From: Defluviitaleaceae bacterium
Lineage (GTDB): Bacteria; Bacillota; Clostridia; Lachnospirales; WQUN01
Length of the DNA: 64,000 bases
Reading direction: 5' to 3'
Assembly: GCA_009780185.1 (NCBI GenBank)
Contig: WRAN01000011.1
Span: forward strand, 37,191-101,190
The notes under the pieces: model-generated
What the model was told of the DNA's origin: nothing
What the model saw: only the letters and a program-made list of their open reading frames with translations
Database searches by the model: none
Program-made: the position numbers and the translations under genes
Shown: positions 17,498-28,000 of the stretch, piece after piece
How positions within the stretch are numbered: the stretch's first letter is position 1
Layout of the letters: each line of letters starts with the position of its first letter

Positions 17498-18751
17498 TTA
17501 TCGTACTGTAAAACTTACAGTGCGGGTATCTATATGCCTTCCCTGAGGGCAATACAATCTTACTGTTGCCGTACGGTTTCCAGCCGCCATTTGGTTGCCA
17601 TTCAAGAAGAAACTGGCACCGTTTCTCCAGGGTCTAAACACAGTGTTATTGCCATTGAAGGTAAGGGTTGTATGGCCTACGCTTCCGGATGTATCAATCT
17701 GGAATCCCCATAGGCTTCCGCCTTCATGACGTGGATGCACATTGGTTATTCGGCCATTGCTGTTGTTGCCTGGTTGTGTAACCGTAACAGTAAAATTTCT
17801 TGAATAAACTACTCTATTATTTTGTACTACCTCTATCCTTATTACACGGTTATTTCCTGCACGAAGTTGGTTTCCATATAGCCGGAAGGTTCTGTTTTGG
17901 TTAGAGGCGTTCATTCTAATGCGTTGGCCGGTATCTGTAAAAACGATGTATGCCCTATCTGCTGGGCCACTTAGCTCTGCCCGTATATCCAGCCTATCGG
18001 CAGTTGTCATTGTTGTAACGCCATTGACGGTGCGGTTTGTGTGGATGGAGTTAATGCGTGGAGTTTGAGATGGGGGCGTTGTGGTGCTTGTGCCCCAAAT
18101 GCCGCCACTGGCTATTACGCGTCTGGGCTCATAGAAGCGGAAACCTCTAAAGTCAACATGGCCGCTTGGAGCACTAAAGGATACACGGGCATTACTTGCA
18201 TTTCGGAAATAGCCCGGCATATCATTCCAGCGACTATGGCCAGGTAACACCTGGAAGAAACTTAGGTGCGTATGGGAGCCTTGTCTTCCGATTATATCTC
18301 CTGCCCGTACATGATCTCCGGTATTAACAGTGCGGGAGCTTAAGTGAGCTTGGAATGAGTAAAAGGTTGTGCCATTAATATTGTGTCGTATTGTTACTAC
18401 ATTGCCATTTGCACCACCGACGTTGCCGGAATGGGCTACTGTACCGCCAAAAGGGGCGCGTACATAACTATTGCGGCCCCGGCATATATCAATGCCCAAG
18501 TGACCTCTAAGGGATGCATCTCGTGTGTTTGTGTCATTAAAATCCTGATTAACGCTGTACGCACGGCCATTTATTGTGATTCCTGGCCTGGCTGCTTGTA
18601 TAGGTTGTAAAGACATTGCTGTAAACAGAGTTAATACTGCCAACATGGTTGATAGAAATCTTTTCATAATCTTCATACTTATACCTCTTTCTGCGGGGCA
18701 AATTGGGTTATGGTTTGGGATGTAGCTTGCTTTACTAGTTTTTTCAGTCAT
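17498..18751 (-). CDS. Secreted M23-family (LytM-like) metallopeptidase
   Basis: A cell-wall peptidase expected to act outside the membrane. A signal peptide is visible in MKRFLSTMLAVLTLFTAMSL and ends near AAR. The M23 domain has GHLGIDICRG (zinc His and Asp), FQAHLSS and the HxH motif HTHLSFFQV. The 200-residue C-terminal part looks like two beta-sandwich domains (each ending in FTV-type strands). The start at 18751 has a good AAAAGGAG site and gives a 25-residue extension before the signal peptide. A second in-frame start at 18676, with GAGG 7 bases upstream, gives a classical signal peptide and may be the real one. Confidence 0.85.
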   Translation of the reverse strand: MTEKTSKASYIPNHNPICPAERGISMKIMKRFLSTMLAVLTLFTAMSLQPIQAARPGITINGRAYSVNQDFNDTNTRDASLRGHLGIDICRGRNSYVRAPFGGTVAHSGNVGGANGNVVTIRHNINGTTFYSFQAHLSSRTVNTGDHVRAGDIIGRQGSHTHLSFFQVLPGHSRWNDMPGYFRNASNARVSFSAPSGHVDFRGFRFYEPRRVIASGGIWGTSTTTPPSQTPRINSIHTNRTVNGVTTMTTADRLDIRAELSGPADRAYIVFTDTGQRIRMNASNQNRTFRLYGNQLRAGNNRVIRIEVVQNNRVVYSRNFTVTVTQPGNNSNGRITNVHPRHEGGSLWGFQIDTSGSVGHTTLTFNGNNTVFRPWRNGASFFLNGNQMAAGNRTATVRLYCPQGRHIDTRTVSFTVR

Positions 18752-18856
18752 GCTGATTTTCTCCTTTTGGTTTTAGCGTATTTAGTAGTTATGTCCCCTA
18801 TGGCATTGCCTCCTTTCTTTCACATGGGGAGATTCATGTATTTGCAGACACGTGGG

Positions 18857-19126
18857 TTATGCGGCGATTTCGTGCTTGTAGTATTCATCGGCTATTATTA
18901 AGAGCCGCTTTGCATAGTTGTATCTTTTTTGAGATACTGTGTCTGGGCCAGGTTTCATCCTGGAAAGCTCGCCTATTGTTTTGCCGTCTTTTAGCCACTG
19001 ATAAATAAGGCCGCTAGACTTATACGTGTAGAGATAATGCATAGCACCTGAGATATCTAAGTAAACATCTAGGCCGGCTTTGCCATTTGAAACCTGGATA
19101 CGAGTTCGCTTAATGTTCTTTGTCAT
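18857..19126 (-). CDS. Small conserved-looking cytoplasmic protein, unknown function
   Basis: I do not recognise this 89-residue protein. It has no signal peptide or membrane span, a beta-rich first half (RTRIQVSNGKAGLDVYLDIS), an aromatic stretch (MHYLYTYKSSGLIYQWL) and a basic helical C-terminus. The start at 19126 follows AAGGAGG at 7 bases, which is strong evidence that it is translated; an upstream in-frame ATG lacks such a site. It is upstream of, and in the same direction as, the M23 peptidase, about 105 bases away. Confidence 0.6.
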   Translation of the reverse strand: MTKNIKRTRIQVSNGKAGLDVYLDISGAMHYLYTYKSSGLIYQWLKDGKTIGELSRMKPGPDTVSQKRYNYAKRLLIIADEYYKHEIAA

Positions 19127-19297
19127 TGTGGTTCCTCCTTGGTTGGGATGTGTTGGCTCCCGGTTGATGAGTACAGAATATAGGAGGGGTATTAGTTTCA
19201 AGTTTGGATGTAATAAAAGAGGCGTCTAATTTTGGTTAATGATTTATTAGGAGATTTGTATGGATATGAAGATTATGTTAATGAAAATCTTTACATA

Positions 19298-19337
19298 AAA
19301 AAGAACCCTTTTCAGGGATCTTTTCGAGGTTCTTTTT
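19298..19337 (-). terminator. Terminator after the sensor kinase
   Basis: AAAAAGAACC and GGTTCTTTTT form a 10-base stem with A/T runs, placed 18 bases beyond the minus-strand stop codon of the kinase gene. Confidence 0.75.
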
Positions 19338-19354
19338 CATGATATGGGTGCAGA

Positions 19355-21649
19355 TTATGAATCCTTTTTTATTGGTATCGGCCGAAAGAAGACAAGCTTT
19401 ATCATAAACGCATCTCCGCTTGCAAAAATACGTAGCAGCCCCTTCGTAGATTTAACCAGTTGACTCATGGTGGTTTTGTCATCAGTTATTGCAAGAAGTT
19501 CTGTAGTTAGATTGTTATCATCTGGATCTATGGGTATTTGAGACACTCCCTTAATAACCACGCCTGGCCCTTCGTGATAAAATGCGTCCACTCCATCTGA
19601 TTTTTCTACAAGCATAGCAAATACATGGGTATGTGGGATGGCACGTTGCGCAGTGTTAATTAACAGATTTTCTAGTATGTGGTAAAAATCATCGTAGACA
19701 GTACGTACAGATATATTTTTTTCTGGAATTTGAATCAGAAGGTTTATATTGCGGGCAGTGAAATGATGTCGAACGTTGTTGGCTACATCTTCAATCGCTT
19801 GATTCAAACTTACAATTGACCTTTTAGGCTTTTGCCGTTTTTTACTAGAGCTTAAGAATCGCACATTGGTGACATTCATTAATGTAGATTCATGAAGCCA
19901 TCTTTTAAAAATTGCGAAATCTGAGACAGGATCACTATATACGACACTGGATTCACCCCAATTGATATCGCCAGGTGATTCGCTTAAAGGGTCTAAGAAT
20001 AAACTGGGTACATTGTGAGGTGGCTCTTCAATTGATAAAATGCTGGGGTTAGCAATATCAAATTTTAGAGTAACCAGGAATGTATCGCCATCTACTGTAA
20101 TATCAAAATGCCCCATTTTTTCCATTAGACTTTTGGCGTTATATAATCCTAAGCCGCTACCGGGGGTATTTCTGGCACCATCCCCTCTAAAAAGAGGCTT
20201 AACATAATCTTCTTTTCGGATACTGCTTAACCCAGTTGATGTATTTCTTACTGTTATGATTGGACGCCAATCATGATCGCTTATATCCACAAAAACACGT
20301 GTGCCGGGAAGGCTGTAGCGCGCCGCATTGCCGATAATATTATCAAGTATACGGCGTAGATTTTGCTGATCAGTGCTGGCATACATTGGTTCTTCAGTAT
20401 TGGGGGGTACAACGATTAAATCCCTGTCTTTAAAGTTCCTTTCAAAGTCGGTTAAAACCTGATTAACGATGTCAGATATGCATACCTCTTCAATATTTAA
20501 GCGAAAAATTGGGGAACTGGCCTCGCTAGTTTCTTTAAGTTCTTTGTACAATGCAGCTACTCTTTCTGTGTTGCGGAGTATTACTTCTAGGTCCTCTGCA
20601 TTGTTTTTATCTAATTCTAGGTCTTGCAGTAGCTCTGCACGATTTGCTATAGCCATCAGTGGGGTCCTGATATCGTGGGATAAGCCATGAATAACATAAT
20701 CTCTGTCTCGTTCTGCTTCTTGGATTATTTTTATTGACTGCTTATGTTTGTCTGCAAGCTCCAATAAATAACGTATAATATAGTCTTGAAAATATAGTAA
20801 TACTAATCCAATCCATATTGTCAATGGGTCTATTCTAAGCATAAGAAAAATTTGGAGAATTATAGTTATCGTCATCAATAGAAGAATTGATGTGCCAATG
20901 CGCTCTGTAAGTAAATGCTTCTTATACAACTTTCCCAAAGTTAGTGTATTTAGCAGATTTTTTGATTTAATCCGCTTTACTATCTCTGAAAATACAAAAA
21001 AACAGAAAGCCCATGTTAAACCAACACCAAAGACTATGCCGTATCTATCAGAGTTCCAGATAAAGCCACGGAAGTCAGCAAAGGTTTCCAGCTCGATTGA
21101 TTCTAGGGGGAGTACTCTTTGGGTTAAGGAAAAGCCTGTTATAAATATACATATAAGAAAAAATACTAACAGGAAAAAATCTGGCTTTTCCAATAATTCG
21201 TCGAAGGATTCTCCGGTTAAATCTTTTATCTGCTCTGGTGTTTTGCGTAGTATTACAACTAGAGAGGCTGTAATAAATAAGAGTAAGGATCCTATTCTCC
21301 AGAAAAAGATCCATATTGAACCGGAGGAAAAAACCTCTATTAAGCACCGGGGCACATTTGGTCGTGTTAATACTGTGATAGTGGACAAGAATCCGATAAA
21401 TGCGAGAAGCTCCCACAATTGGGTAATAGCTGATTTTTTATTTACGATTGATTCATGTAGAAATGACGCAACAATAAAAATAACAAAAACCATGAGAGAT
21501 ATAACCTGCCAGATTACCAGCCCCCTATATCCCATGGCATAAAGACTGCCCCATGTGGCTGGCATTGGTGCTCTGGTAAACGCTATTGATGCCGAAACCA
21601 ATCCAGCTAGCGCCAGTGTATTATATTGATTCTTAAAAACATCATACAC
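19355..21649 (-). CDS. Membrane sensor histidine kinase with a second, degenerate kinase-like module
   Basis: The 764-residue protein has about eight hydrophobic segments in residues 10-300 and no large external domain, so it may sense within the membrane. The phosphoacceptor histidine is in LSHDIRTPL (about residue 325). The first ATPase module has an N box DNIIGNAARYS (about 437) and G box GSGLGLYNAK (about 490). A further ~220 residues hold a second region, SLNQAIEDVANNVRHHF and HILENLLINTAQRAI, that looks like HisKA/N-box sequence without recognisable G boxes. It overlaps the response regulator gene by 8 bases, so the two form one system. Confidence 0.85.
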   Translation of the reverse strand: MYDVFKNQYNTLALAGLVSASIAFTRAPMPATWGSLYAMGYRGLVIWQVISLMVFVIFIVASFLHESIVNKKSAITQLWELLAFIGFLSTITVLTRPNVPRCLIEVFSSGSIWIFFWRIGSLLLFITASLVVILRKTPEQIKDLTGESFDELLEKPDFFLLVFFLICIFITGFSLTQRVLPLESIELETFADFRGFIWNSDRYGIVFGVGLTWAFCFFVFSEIVKRIKSKNLLNTLTLGKLYKKHLLTERIGTSILLLMTITIILQIFLMLRIDPLTIWIGLVLLYFQDYIIRYLLELADKHKQSIKIIQEAERDRDYVIHGLSHDIRTPLMAIANRAELLQDLELDKNNAEDLEVILRNTERVAALYKELKETSEASSPIFRLNIEEVCISDIVNQVLTDFERNFKDRDLIVVPPNTEEPMYASTDQQNLRRILDNIIGNAARYSLPGTRVFVDISDHDWRPIITVRNTSTGLSSIRKEDYVKPLFRGDGARNTPGSGLGLYNAKSLMEKMGHFDITVDGDTFLVTLKFDIANPSILSIEEPPHNVPSLFLDPLSESPGDINWGESSVVYSDPVSDFAIFKRWLHESTLMNVTNVRFLSSSKKRQKPKRSIVSLNQAIEDVANNVRHHFTARNINLLIQIPEKNISVRTVYDDFYHILENLLINTAQRAIPHTHVFAMLVEKSDGVDAFYHEGPGVVIKGVSQIPIDPDDNNLTTELLAITDDKTTMSQLVKSTKGLLRIFASGDAFMIKLVFFRPIPIKKDS

Positions 21650-22370
21650 GGGGCAGAGTCACCGCCTTATACCCAAGACTGCGTTCATTTTTTATATATA
21701 TTGGATTTGTAGGGTCAGGCTCTATTTTATTGCGTATGTTTTTTATATGCTGACGAATGTTATTTTCTATATCACCATAGCCGTGCTCATCAATAGCGGT
21801 GTTGTATATTTGCTCGTAGCTTAAGGGGCAATCGATGTTTATCAATAGGTAGCGCAGTATTTTCTTTTCGGTGGGGGTGAGGTGCTTCTCTTCGCCATCT
21901 ACGGTGACAAGCCATCTATCGACATCTAAGGAAAGATTGCCTGTTTTGTAGGTATTTGTACTTGGGGTGGGTTGAGGTGAAGAGGTACGGTTTAAAACTG
22001 CTTTTACTCGTGCTGCAAGCTCCCTGAGACTGTGTGGTTTTACTATATAATCGTCGCCACCGGCTCTAAAACCGTCTAATTTATCCCCTTCACTATCCTT
22101 TCCTGTCAGGAAAATTATTGGTACTTGGCTGAACTTGCGGATTTCTTCCGCAGCGTAAATGCCAGCCATAACGTCTTTATCTCCATCTGAATCTGGCATC
22201 ATTACATCCATCAGTACTAAATCAATGCCGCCGCGCTTTACAACCGCAACACCTGCTTCGCCATTTTCGGCATGTATTGTTTCGTAGCCTTCACGCTTTA
22301 GGCCCTTGGCTATGCCGCCTGCTATATCTTTTTCATCTTCGCAGATAAGTATTGTTTGTGGTTTTATCAC
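21642..22370 (-). CDS. OmpR/PhoB-family response regulator
   Basis: The 242-residue protein has a receiver domain with acidic pair ED (11-12), phospho-acceptor Asp55 in LVLMDVMMP, the Thr in IIFLTGK and the lysine in YIVKPHS. The loop after the acceptor (DSDGDKDVMAGIYAAEE) is several residues longer than usual. Residues ~145-240 are a winged-helix DNA-binding domain (LTPTEKKILRYLL, GDIENNIRQHIKNIRNKIE). It is upstream of its kinase and overlaps it by 8 bases. Target genes are unknown; the neighbouring M23 peptidase is a possible candidate. Confidence 0.92.
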   Translation of the reverse strand: MIKPQTILICEDEKDIAGGIAKGLKREGYETIHAENGEAGVAVVKRGGIDLVLMDVMMPDSDGDKDVMAGIYAAEEIRKFSQVPIIFLTGKDSEGDKLDGFRAGGDDYIVKPHSLRELAARVKAVLNRTSSPQPTPSTNTYKTGNLSLDVDRWLVTVDGEEKHLTPTEKKILRYLLINIDCPLSYEQIYNTAIDEHGYGDIENNIRQHIKNIRNKIEPDPTNPIYIKNERSLGYKAVTLPRV

Positions 22371-22468
22371 AAAATCAGCTCCTTTTTATTTCGTGGAGTA
22401 ATATTACCATGGGCTGTTGACTCAAACCATCATGAAGGGATTATTCTTTTGTTAATATTGCATTAATA

Positions 22469-22506
22469 AAAAACGAGAGCAGGCCGCATAGCCAACTCTC
22501 GTTTTG
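22469..22506 (-). terminator. Terminator after mutS2
   Basis: AAAACGAGAG and CTCTCGTTTT form a 10-base stem flanked by A and T runs, immediately beyond the minus-strand mutS2 stop codon. Confidence 0.8.
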
Positions 22507-22511
22507 TTATC

Positions 22512-24863
22512 TTATTTTAGTGTAACCACAGTAACTCCGGTTTCGCCTTCCCCATACTTACCCAATCGGTACTCCTTAACATGGGGGTGCCTTTTTAGCA
22601 TCTGGTGGACGGCATTGCGCACGGCTCCTGTGCCTTTGCCATGGATTAGCGTACACATAGACAGGCCGCCTAGGAAGGCATCGTCTAGATATTTATTCGC
22701 TACCCCTGTGGCTTCTTCCGGCAACATTCCTCTTAAGTCGATTTCAGAGGAGATACTCATGGCTTTGGCGGCACGGTCACCCCTTGCGGCTCCTCCTGCC
22801 GGGGCGAATTTTTCTTTTATATCTTCTTCCCCTAGGCTTAGGTCGGAGACGTGGACTTTGATTTTCATTATCCCGGCTTGGATGTGGACTTCCCCTTTGT
22901 CGTTGGGGGGGGTGGAGACTGTGCCGTGTTGGTTTAAGCTGTGGATGAAGACCTTGTCTCCGCGACGCAGATTTTCTGGAGGCTTGCGGGTTGGCAGCTC
23001 TGCTACTGTGGGGCCTAAGGTTTGTTGTATTTCTCCTAGCTTTTCTTTCATCTGGCGGCGAGCTTCTTCTACTTCCTTGGTTTGATGCATGGATTTTAGC
23101 AGGGCTTCCGCTTCTTGTTTGGCTTTTTGTACTGTGTACATAGCGTCTTCTCTGGCTTTGGCTAGGATTTTATCTTTTTGGGCCTGTAATTTTTCTTGGG
23201 TTTTGGCTAGGTCTTGGCGCAGGGTTTCGGCTTCGCGGCGGTATACCGCGGCTCGTTCTTGTTCTATTGCCACCAGTTTCTTTCCGGCTTCCAGGTCTGT
23301 TATTACATCTTCGAAGCGCAATTCTTCGCTGGATAATACATTTTTGGCCTGGGAGATTATATTGTCTGGCAGGCCAAGCCGGGCGGCTATTGCAAAGGCG
23401 TTACTTTTCCCCGGCACACCGATTAGGAGGCGGTATGTCGGGCGTAGGGTTTCTACATTAAATTCGCAGCTGGCGTTTTCTACTCCTGGGGTGGATAGGG
23501 CGTATAGCTTTAACTCGCTGTAGTGGGTCGTGATTACTGTACGGGTGCCTTTGGCTTGTAGGTGCTGTAGGATGGCTATGGCAAGGGCTGCGCCTTCTGT
23601 GGGGTCGGTTCCGGCTCCTAGCTCGTCTAGCAATACCAAAGCTTGGCCTTGCAGCTGGCCTAATATGCCTACGATATTGCTCATATGGGATGAGAAGGTT
23701 GAAAGGCTTTGCTCTATGCTTTGCTCGTCTCCTATGTCTGCAAATACTTCGTCAAATACTGCCAATTCTGAGTGGTCGGCGGCTGGGATATGAAGGCCCG
23801 CTTGGCCCATGCAGGTTAGTAGACCCACGGTTTTAAGGGTTACGGTTTTGCCACCGGTGTTGGGGCCGGTGATTAAAAGCATAGAGAACTCACCCCCTAG
23901 ATAGATATCTGTAGGGACTACTGTGTCGGTTTTTAGCAGGGGGTGGCGGCCTTTGATTATGTTTACATATCCCCGCTCATTGAATGTCGGCGGGCTGGCT
24001 TCTTGGGCTAAGGAAAGTTCTCCCTTAGCGAATACGAAGTCTAGATAGGTTAGGTTTTCTATACTGGCGGTTAGAGTTTCAGCCTCGCCTGCAACCATTC
24101 CGCTTAGTTTTAGCAGGATACGTTCTTCTTCACGTTTTTCTTCGAAATGAAGTTCCCTGATTTTATTGTTTGTTTCTACAACTGCAAGAGGTTCCATAAA
24201 AACCGTCGAGCCGGAAGCGGATTGGTCGTGTACCATACCGGGGAAATTGCCCCGCTCGCTGGCTTTTACCGGGACACAGAAACGGTCGCCTCTTTGTGTG
24301 ACTATTGCGTCTTGCAGCATATCTTTGTACGCGCCGCTTCTTATTACGCTTTGAAGCTGGTCGCGGACTTTAGAATGGGCTTGGTGGATGTTTCGGCGGA
24401 TGTCGCGTAGTTTTGGGGATGCGTTATCTGCTATTTCTGTTTGGCCTTTTATGCAGCGGCTTATTTCCGCTTCCAGATTTGGGGCAGTTAGGATTCCGTC
24501 GAAATAGGGGGTCAGAGATGTTTCCTCGATATTCTTATCCTTACGCCCGTAGGTCATGGCCTTGCCGCATACATATAAAAAATCCCCTACGCCTAGCAGG
24601 TCTTCGGTATATAACATACCTCCTGCAAGCGCACGGGATATAAATGGACGGATGTCCTTTATTCCGCCAAGGGGAAGGGAGCCTTTGCGTAGGATATATC
24701 CTGTGGCGGCTGTGGTTTCTTCTTGGGCGCGGGTTATATCTATAAGGTCGGTCATGGGTGTTAGTTCAGTTGCTTGGGCTTTACCCATCGGGGATATGGC
24801 ACGGGCAGCCAGCATTTCTATGATTTTGGGGTATTCTAGGGTGTTTAGTGCTTTGGGGTTCAT
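22512..24863 (-). CDS. mutS2: Endonuclease MutS2
   Basis: A 783-residue MutS-family protein of the MutS2 branch, which lacks mismatch-recognition domains and acts in recombination control or rescue of collided ribosomes. Visible parts are the core and lever domains, Walker A GPNTGGKTVTLK (about residue 335), Walker B VLLDELGAGTDPTEGAALA (about 415), a coiled-coil linker (about 515-600) and a C-terminal Smr nuclease domain with DLRGMLPEEA and LIHGKGTGAVR. GGAGG precedes the ATG. It is monocistronic; cvpA, its common neighbour in Firmicutes, is instead at 56 kb. Confidence 0.96.
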   Translation of the reverse strand: MNPKALNTLEYPKIIEMLAARAISPMGKAQATELTPMTDLIDITRAQEETTAATGYILRKGSLPLGGIKDIRPFISRALAGGMLYTEDLLGVGDFLYVCGKAMTYGRKDKNIEETSLTPYFDGILTAPNLEAEISRCIKGQTEIADNASPKLRDIRRNIHQAHSKVRDQLQSVIRSGAYKDMLQDAIVTQRGDRFCVPVKASERGNFPGMVHDQSASGSTVFMEPLAVVETNNKIRELHFEEKREEERILLKLSGMVAGEAETLTASIENLTYLDFVFAKGELSLAQEASPPTFNERGYVNIIKGRHPLLKTDTVVPTDIYLGGEFSMLLITGPNTGGKTVTLKTVGLLTCMGQAGLHIPAADHSELAVFDEVFADIGDEQSIEQSLSTFSSHMSNIVGILGQLQGQALVLLDELGAGTDPTEGAALAIAILQHLQAKGTRTVITTHYSELKLYALSTPGVENASCEFNVETLRPTYRLLIGVPGKSNAFAIAARLGLPDNIISQAKNVLSSEELRFEDVITDLEAGKKLVAIEQERAAVYRREAETLRQDLAKTQEKLQAQKDKILAKAREDAMYTVQKAKQEAEALLKSMHQTKEVEEARRQMKEKLGEIQQTLGPTVAELPTRKPPENLRRGDKVFIHSLNQHGTVSTPPNDKGEVHIQAGIMKIKVHVSDLSLGEEDIKEKFAPAGGAARGDRAAKAMSISSEIDLRGMLPEEATGVANKYLDDAFLGGLSMCTLIHGKGTGAVRNAVHQMLKRHPHVKEYRLGKYGEGETGVTVVTLK

Positions 24864-24882
24864 GAAATCCTCCTAATCAGTG

Positions 24883-24941
24883 AACAAAAATCGCAATGCT
24901 TCAATGCGTTTTTGTGAACGGTTTTTGCCGTAAGGCAAAAA
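24883..24941. promoter_or_regulatory. Two stem-loops between mutS2 and the RCC1 gene
   Basis: An imperfect repeat ACAAAAA..CGCA / TGCG.TTTTTGT spans 24883-24914, and a perfect TTTTTGCC-GTAA-GGCAAAAA hairpin spans 24922-24941. They lie in the divergent space and could be 5' leader structures or remnants of a small palindromic element. Confidence 0.4.
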
Positions 24942-25035
24942 GATTACCTTATCGAATGTTTGCTGAAAAGCGTAGTTTCCTATATTGTAACAAAAGAAAA
25001 AGGTTTCACCAAATCATCAAAACCGGAGGATGGTA

Positions 25036-28000
25036 ATGTTAAGGCAGAATAAATCCTTGATAATAAAAGCAGCGATTTTTGTTGGGATTCTTATATTTGG
25101 TGCTGTGTGGCTTCTTGCTAGGGGAAATGAAGAAGACGAGATACCCTACTACGGGTCAGTTGAAACCCCAGCACCCGATGAAGAGCTTACAGGCAATACC
25201 TATCCTCCAGTAAGGCAGCCGATAGTATCGGCGGATGTGGTCTTTGATTGTAATTGCCCTCACGAAAATAGCCAGCCTATTCGTAATCTTGCTGCGCTTC
25301 GGCCTCGGCACCAGGCTGTGGAGCCGGTGGCTTTTGTTTCCGAAGGAAGCACCAGCTTATTATTGGAAGCAGACGGCAGTCTATGGACGTGGGGCGGTAG
25401 TTGGAGTGGTCGTTTAGGGGTAGAGGATATGATGTCCCGCAATGTGCCTGGGATGATTTTAGATTCTGTTGTATATTTGTCCGCTCAGGGCAACTTTGCC
25501 ATAAGAGGGGATGGAAGTCTTTGGGGATGGGGGCTGGCTCCCACCGCTAATGTCAGTGCATGGTTTGGAGATTTTGCTCCTGTATATCCGCGGCTGATTA
25601 TGGAAGGGGTATTTAGGGTTGTCCATGGGGATACGATGGACTATGCCATAGGAACAGACGGAAGCCTTTGGGCCATAGGTCAAAGGCGCCCCATTTCATA
25701 TGAATGGCAGATGACAAACGCAGTAGTGCCGCAGGAAGAACCGATTTTTCTTTTAAATTCGGTAGTAGAAGTTTTTTCTGCAGGGCATACAGATTTTATT
25801 TTGCAATGTAACGGGCGGTTATGGTATGTACGAGGAGATGACCCGGCAGTCCATTTTATGGACGAGGTGGCAACTGTATATATACCTCCTGCTCAGGACG
25901 CAAACATATCTGAGACTCATTTTTTAATCCAACAAACGGATGGCAGCCTGTGGTATGCAATACTCTCAAGGGGGCAAATGTTTGAGCCAAACCATTTGCT
26001 GGATGATGTAGTCAGTGTTTATCGCGGATATGGAAGGATTTTTATCATTACCAGTGACAATGTCTTATGGGCAATGGGAAGCAATATCGCCGGAGGGCTT
26101 GGTGTCGCTTCAGCAGCACGGGTAAACGAGCCAACCCGGATAATGAGCAACGTAGCGCATGTTATCCCCAGACAGCATAATACGTTTGCCATAACCACCG
26201 GCGGCGACTTATGGGGCTGGGGTATTAATAACAATGGTCAATTAGGGATTGGCAGCCGGACACGCCCGCAGGCTCCCATTCGCATCATGAGAAATGTGAA
26301 ATCTATAGACTTTTCATCCACGGACACGTTTGTACTGGATACCGGCGGCCAGCTATGGGGCTGGGGTAGCAATATGTTTCATGAGTGGCCAGGTTATGAA
26401 GGTGATTTCCTCATATACCCTGTTGAAATGATGGCAGATGTTAATTCCTTTTATACAGCCGATAGCAGAGTATATGTTATAGATATGGATAATAACTTAT
26501 GGGAATGGCATAGAGCCTGGGGGCATGAAGGAATGGAGGGGCCTTTTATAACAAAGCTTCTTGAGGGTATTCGGGATTTATTTGTTGGCACCGAACATGT
26601 TACCGCTTTTAAAGAAGATGGCAGTGTATGGGGATGGGGAGTCAACTGGGATGGCCAAGTTGGAGACGGTTCTTTTGAGCGTCGTCAGCGTCCTGTTAAT
26701 ATCAGCTATTCCTTTTCATATGCTCAGGGTGGAAGTTTTGCTGCCTTGGGCGACTATCCTACCGGGGCCGTTCCATTATTGAATCGTCAAACCCCTTTTA
26801 TCATAACCGGTGGAAACGCTCATTTTTTAGTTAATTCGAATTTAAGCCTATGGAGCTGGGGAGACAACTGGAATGGCCAATTAGGGCAGGGTATTGCCGA
26901 AAACTGGTTTGAAGGTGCATGGACACCCGGACATGTAATGGATGGGGTTGTTGATGTACATTCTAATGATAATGTTGTCTACGCACTGGGCGCGGATGGC
27001 CGATTATGGGTATGGGGTGACAGATATGGTACCTCTCCTGTGCATGTAATGAGTAATGTTGCGGCATTTTATTCGGATCAAAATGTATATTTCGCTCTTA
27101 GAGCAGACGGGACTTTATGGCATTGGAGCTATCATCCTCGCCAGGATATAGGGGAAATAGTATGGTGGGATGGTGAAGGCGAGGCGGTCTATCACACCGA
27201 GCCCACGCAGATAATGGAGAATGTACGATCCTTTTATATGCAGAGTCGCAGCTTCTTTGCTTTATCTGTAGATGGAAGCTTGCTTTCATGGGGGCTTAAC
27301 GCAGATGGGGTTTTAGGGGATGGAAGCCCCCCATCTTCTCATCTGATTCCTTGGGATATAAGTTTGAGGGAGTATGATCGTCTTGTTCCTGAAGTTATAT
27401 TGGAAGACGTTGCTCGTTTTTATCTTTCCGACAGGAGCGCCTTTGCTATACTTACAAACGGTAGTTTGTGGGCATGGGGGCGCAATGATACAGGTCAGTT
27501 GGGGGCCAATGACCGCCAAAACCATCTTGTTCCTATACGCATAATGGACGGCGTGCAGGATGTATTCGTGTCTGGGGCTAGTACTTTTGCTACACGGGCA
27601 GATGGCAGTATATGGGCTTGGGGCTTAAATATCCATGGTCAGCTTGGGGATGGTACCCAGATAAGCCGACTATCCCCGGTACCTGTTACGGGATTGCCTC
27701 AAGTGAGATTACAAAGCATAGAGGCAATAGCCGGAACTACTTATGCTATATTAGACGATGATAATCTGTGGGTATGGGGTGCGGACTTTGGTGTAGAACC
27801 GATTAAGTTGATGGATGGAGTTGCCGAAGTATATAGGGATAACGCAGGAAGGCTTTTTGTATTACAATTAAACGGTGATTTATTAAACATGGTTGACCCT
27901 AACGAGCCAGAGTTAATTATGAGGGATGTTGCAGGTACCCACATAATTTGGGGAGAGCATTTTACTATTAATAATAGTGGTGAGGTATGGTCTTGGGGTC

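Noticed and set aside
20892..21542. 216-codon plus-strand open frame inside the sensor kinase
   Set aside because: It is a shadow of the membrane domain on the minus strand and is rich in Ser, Lys and Thr without any domain signature.
22504..23793. Long plus-strand frames opposite mutS2
   Set aside because: They are antisense to conserved MutS2 ATPase and Smr regions and show Cys/Ser-rich shadow composition.
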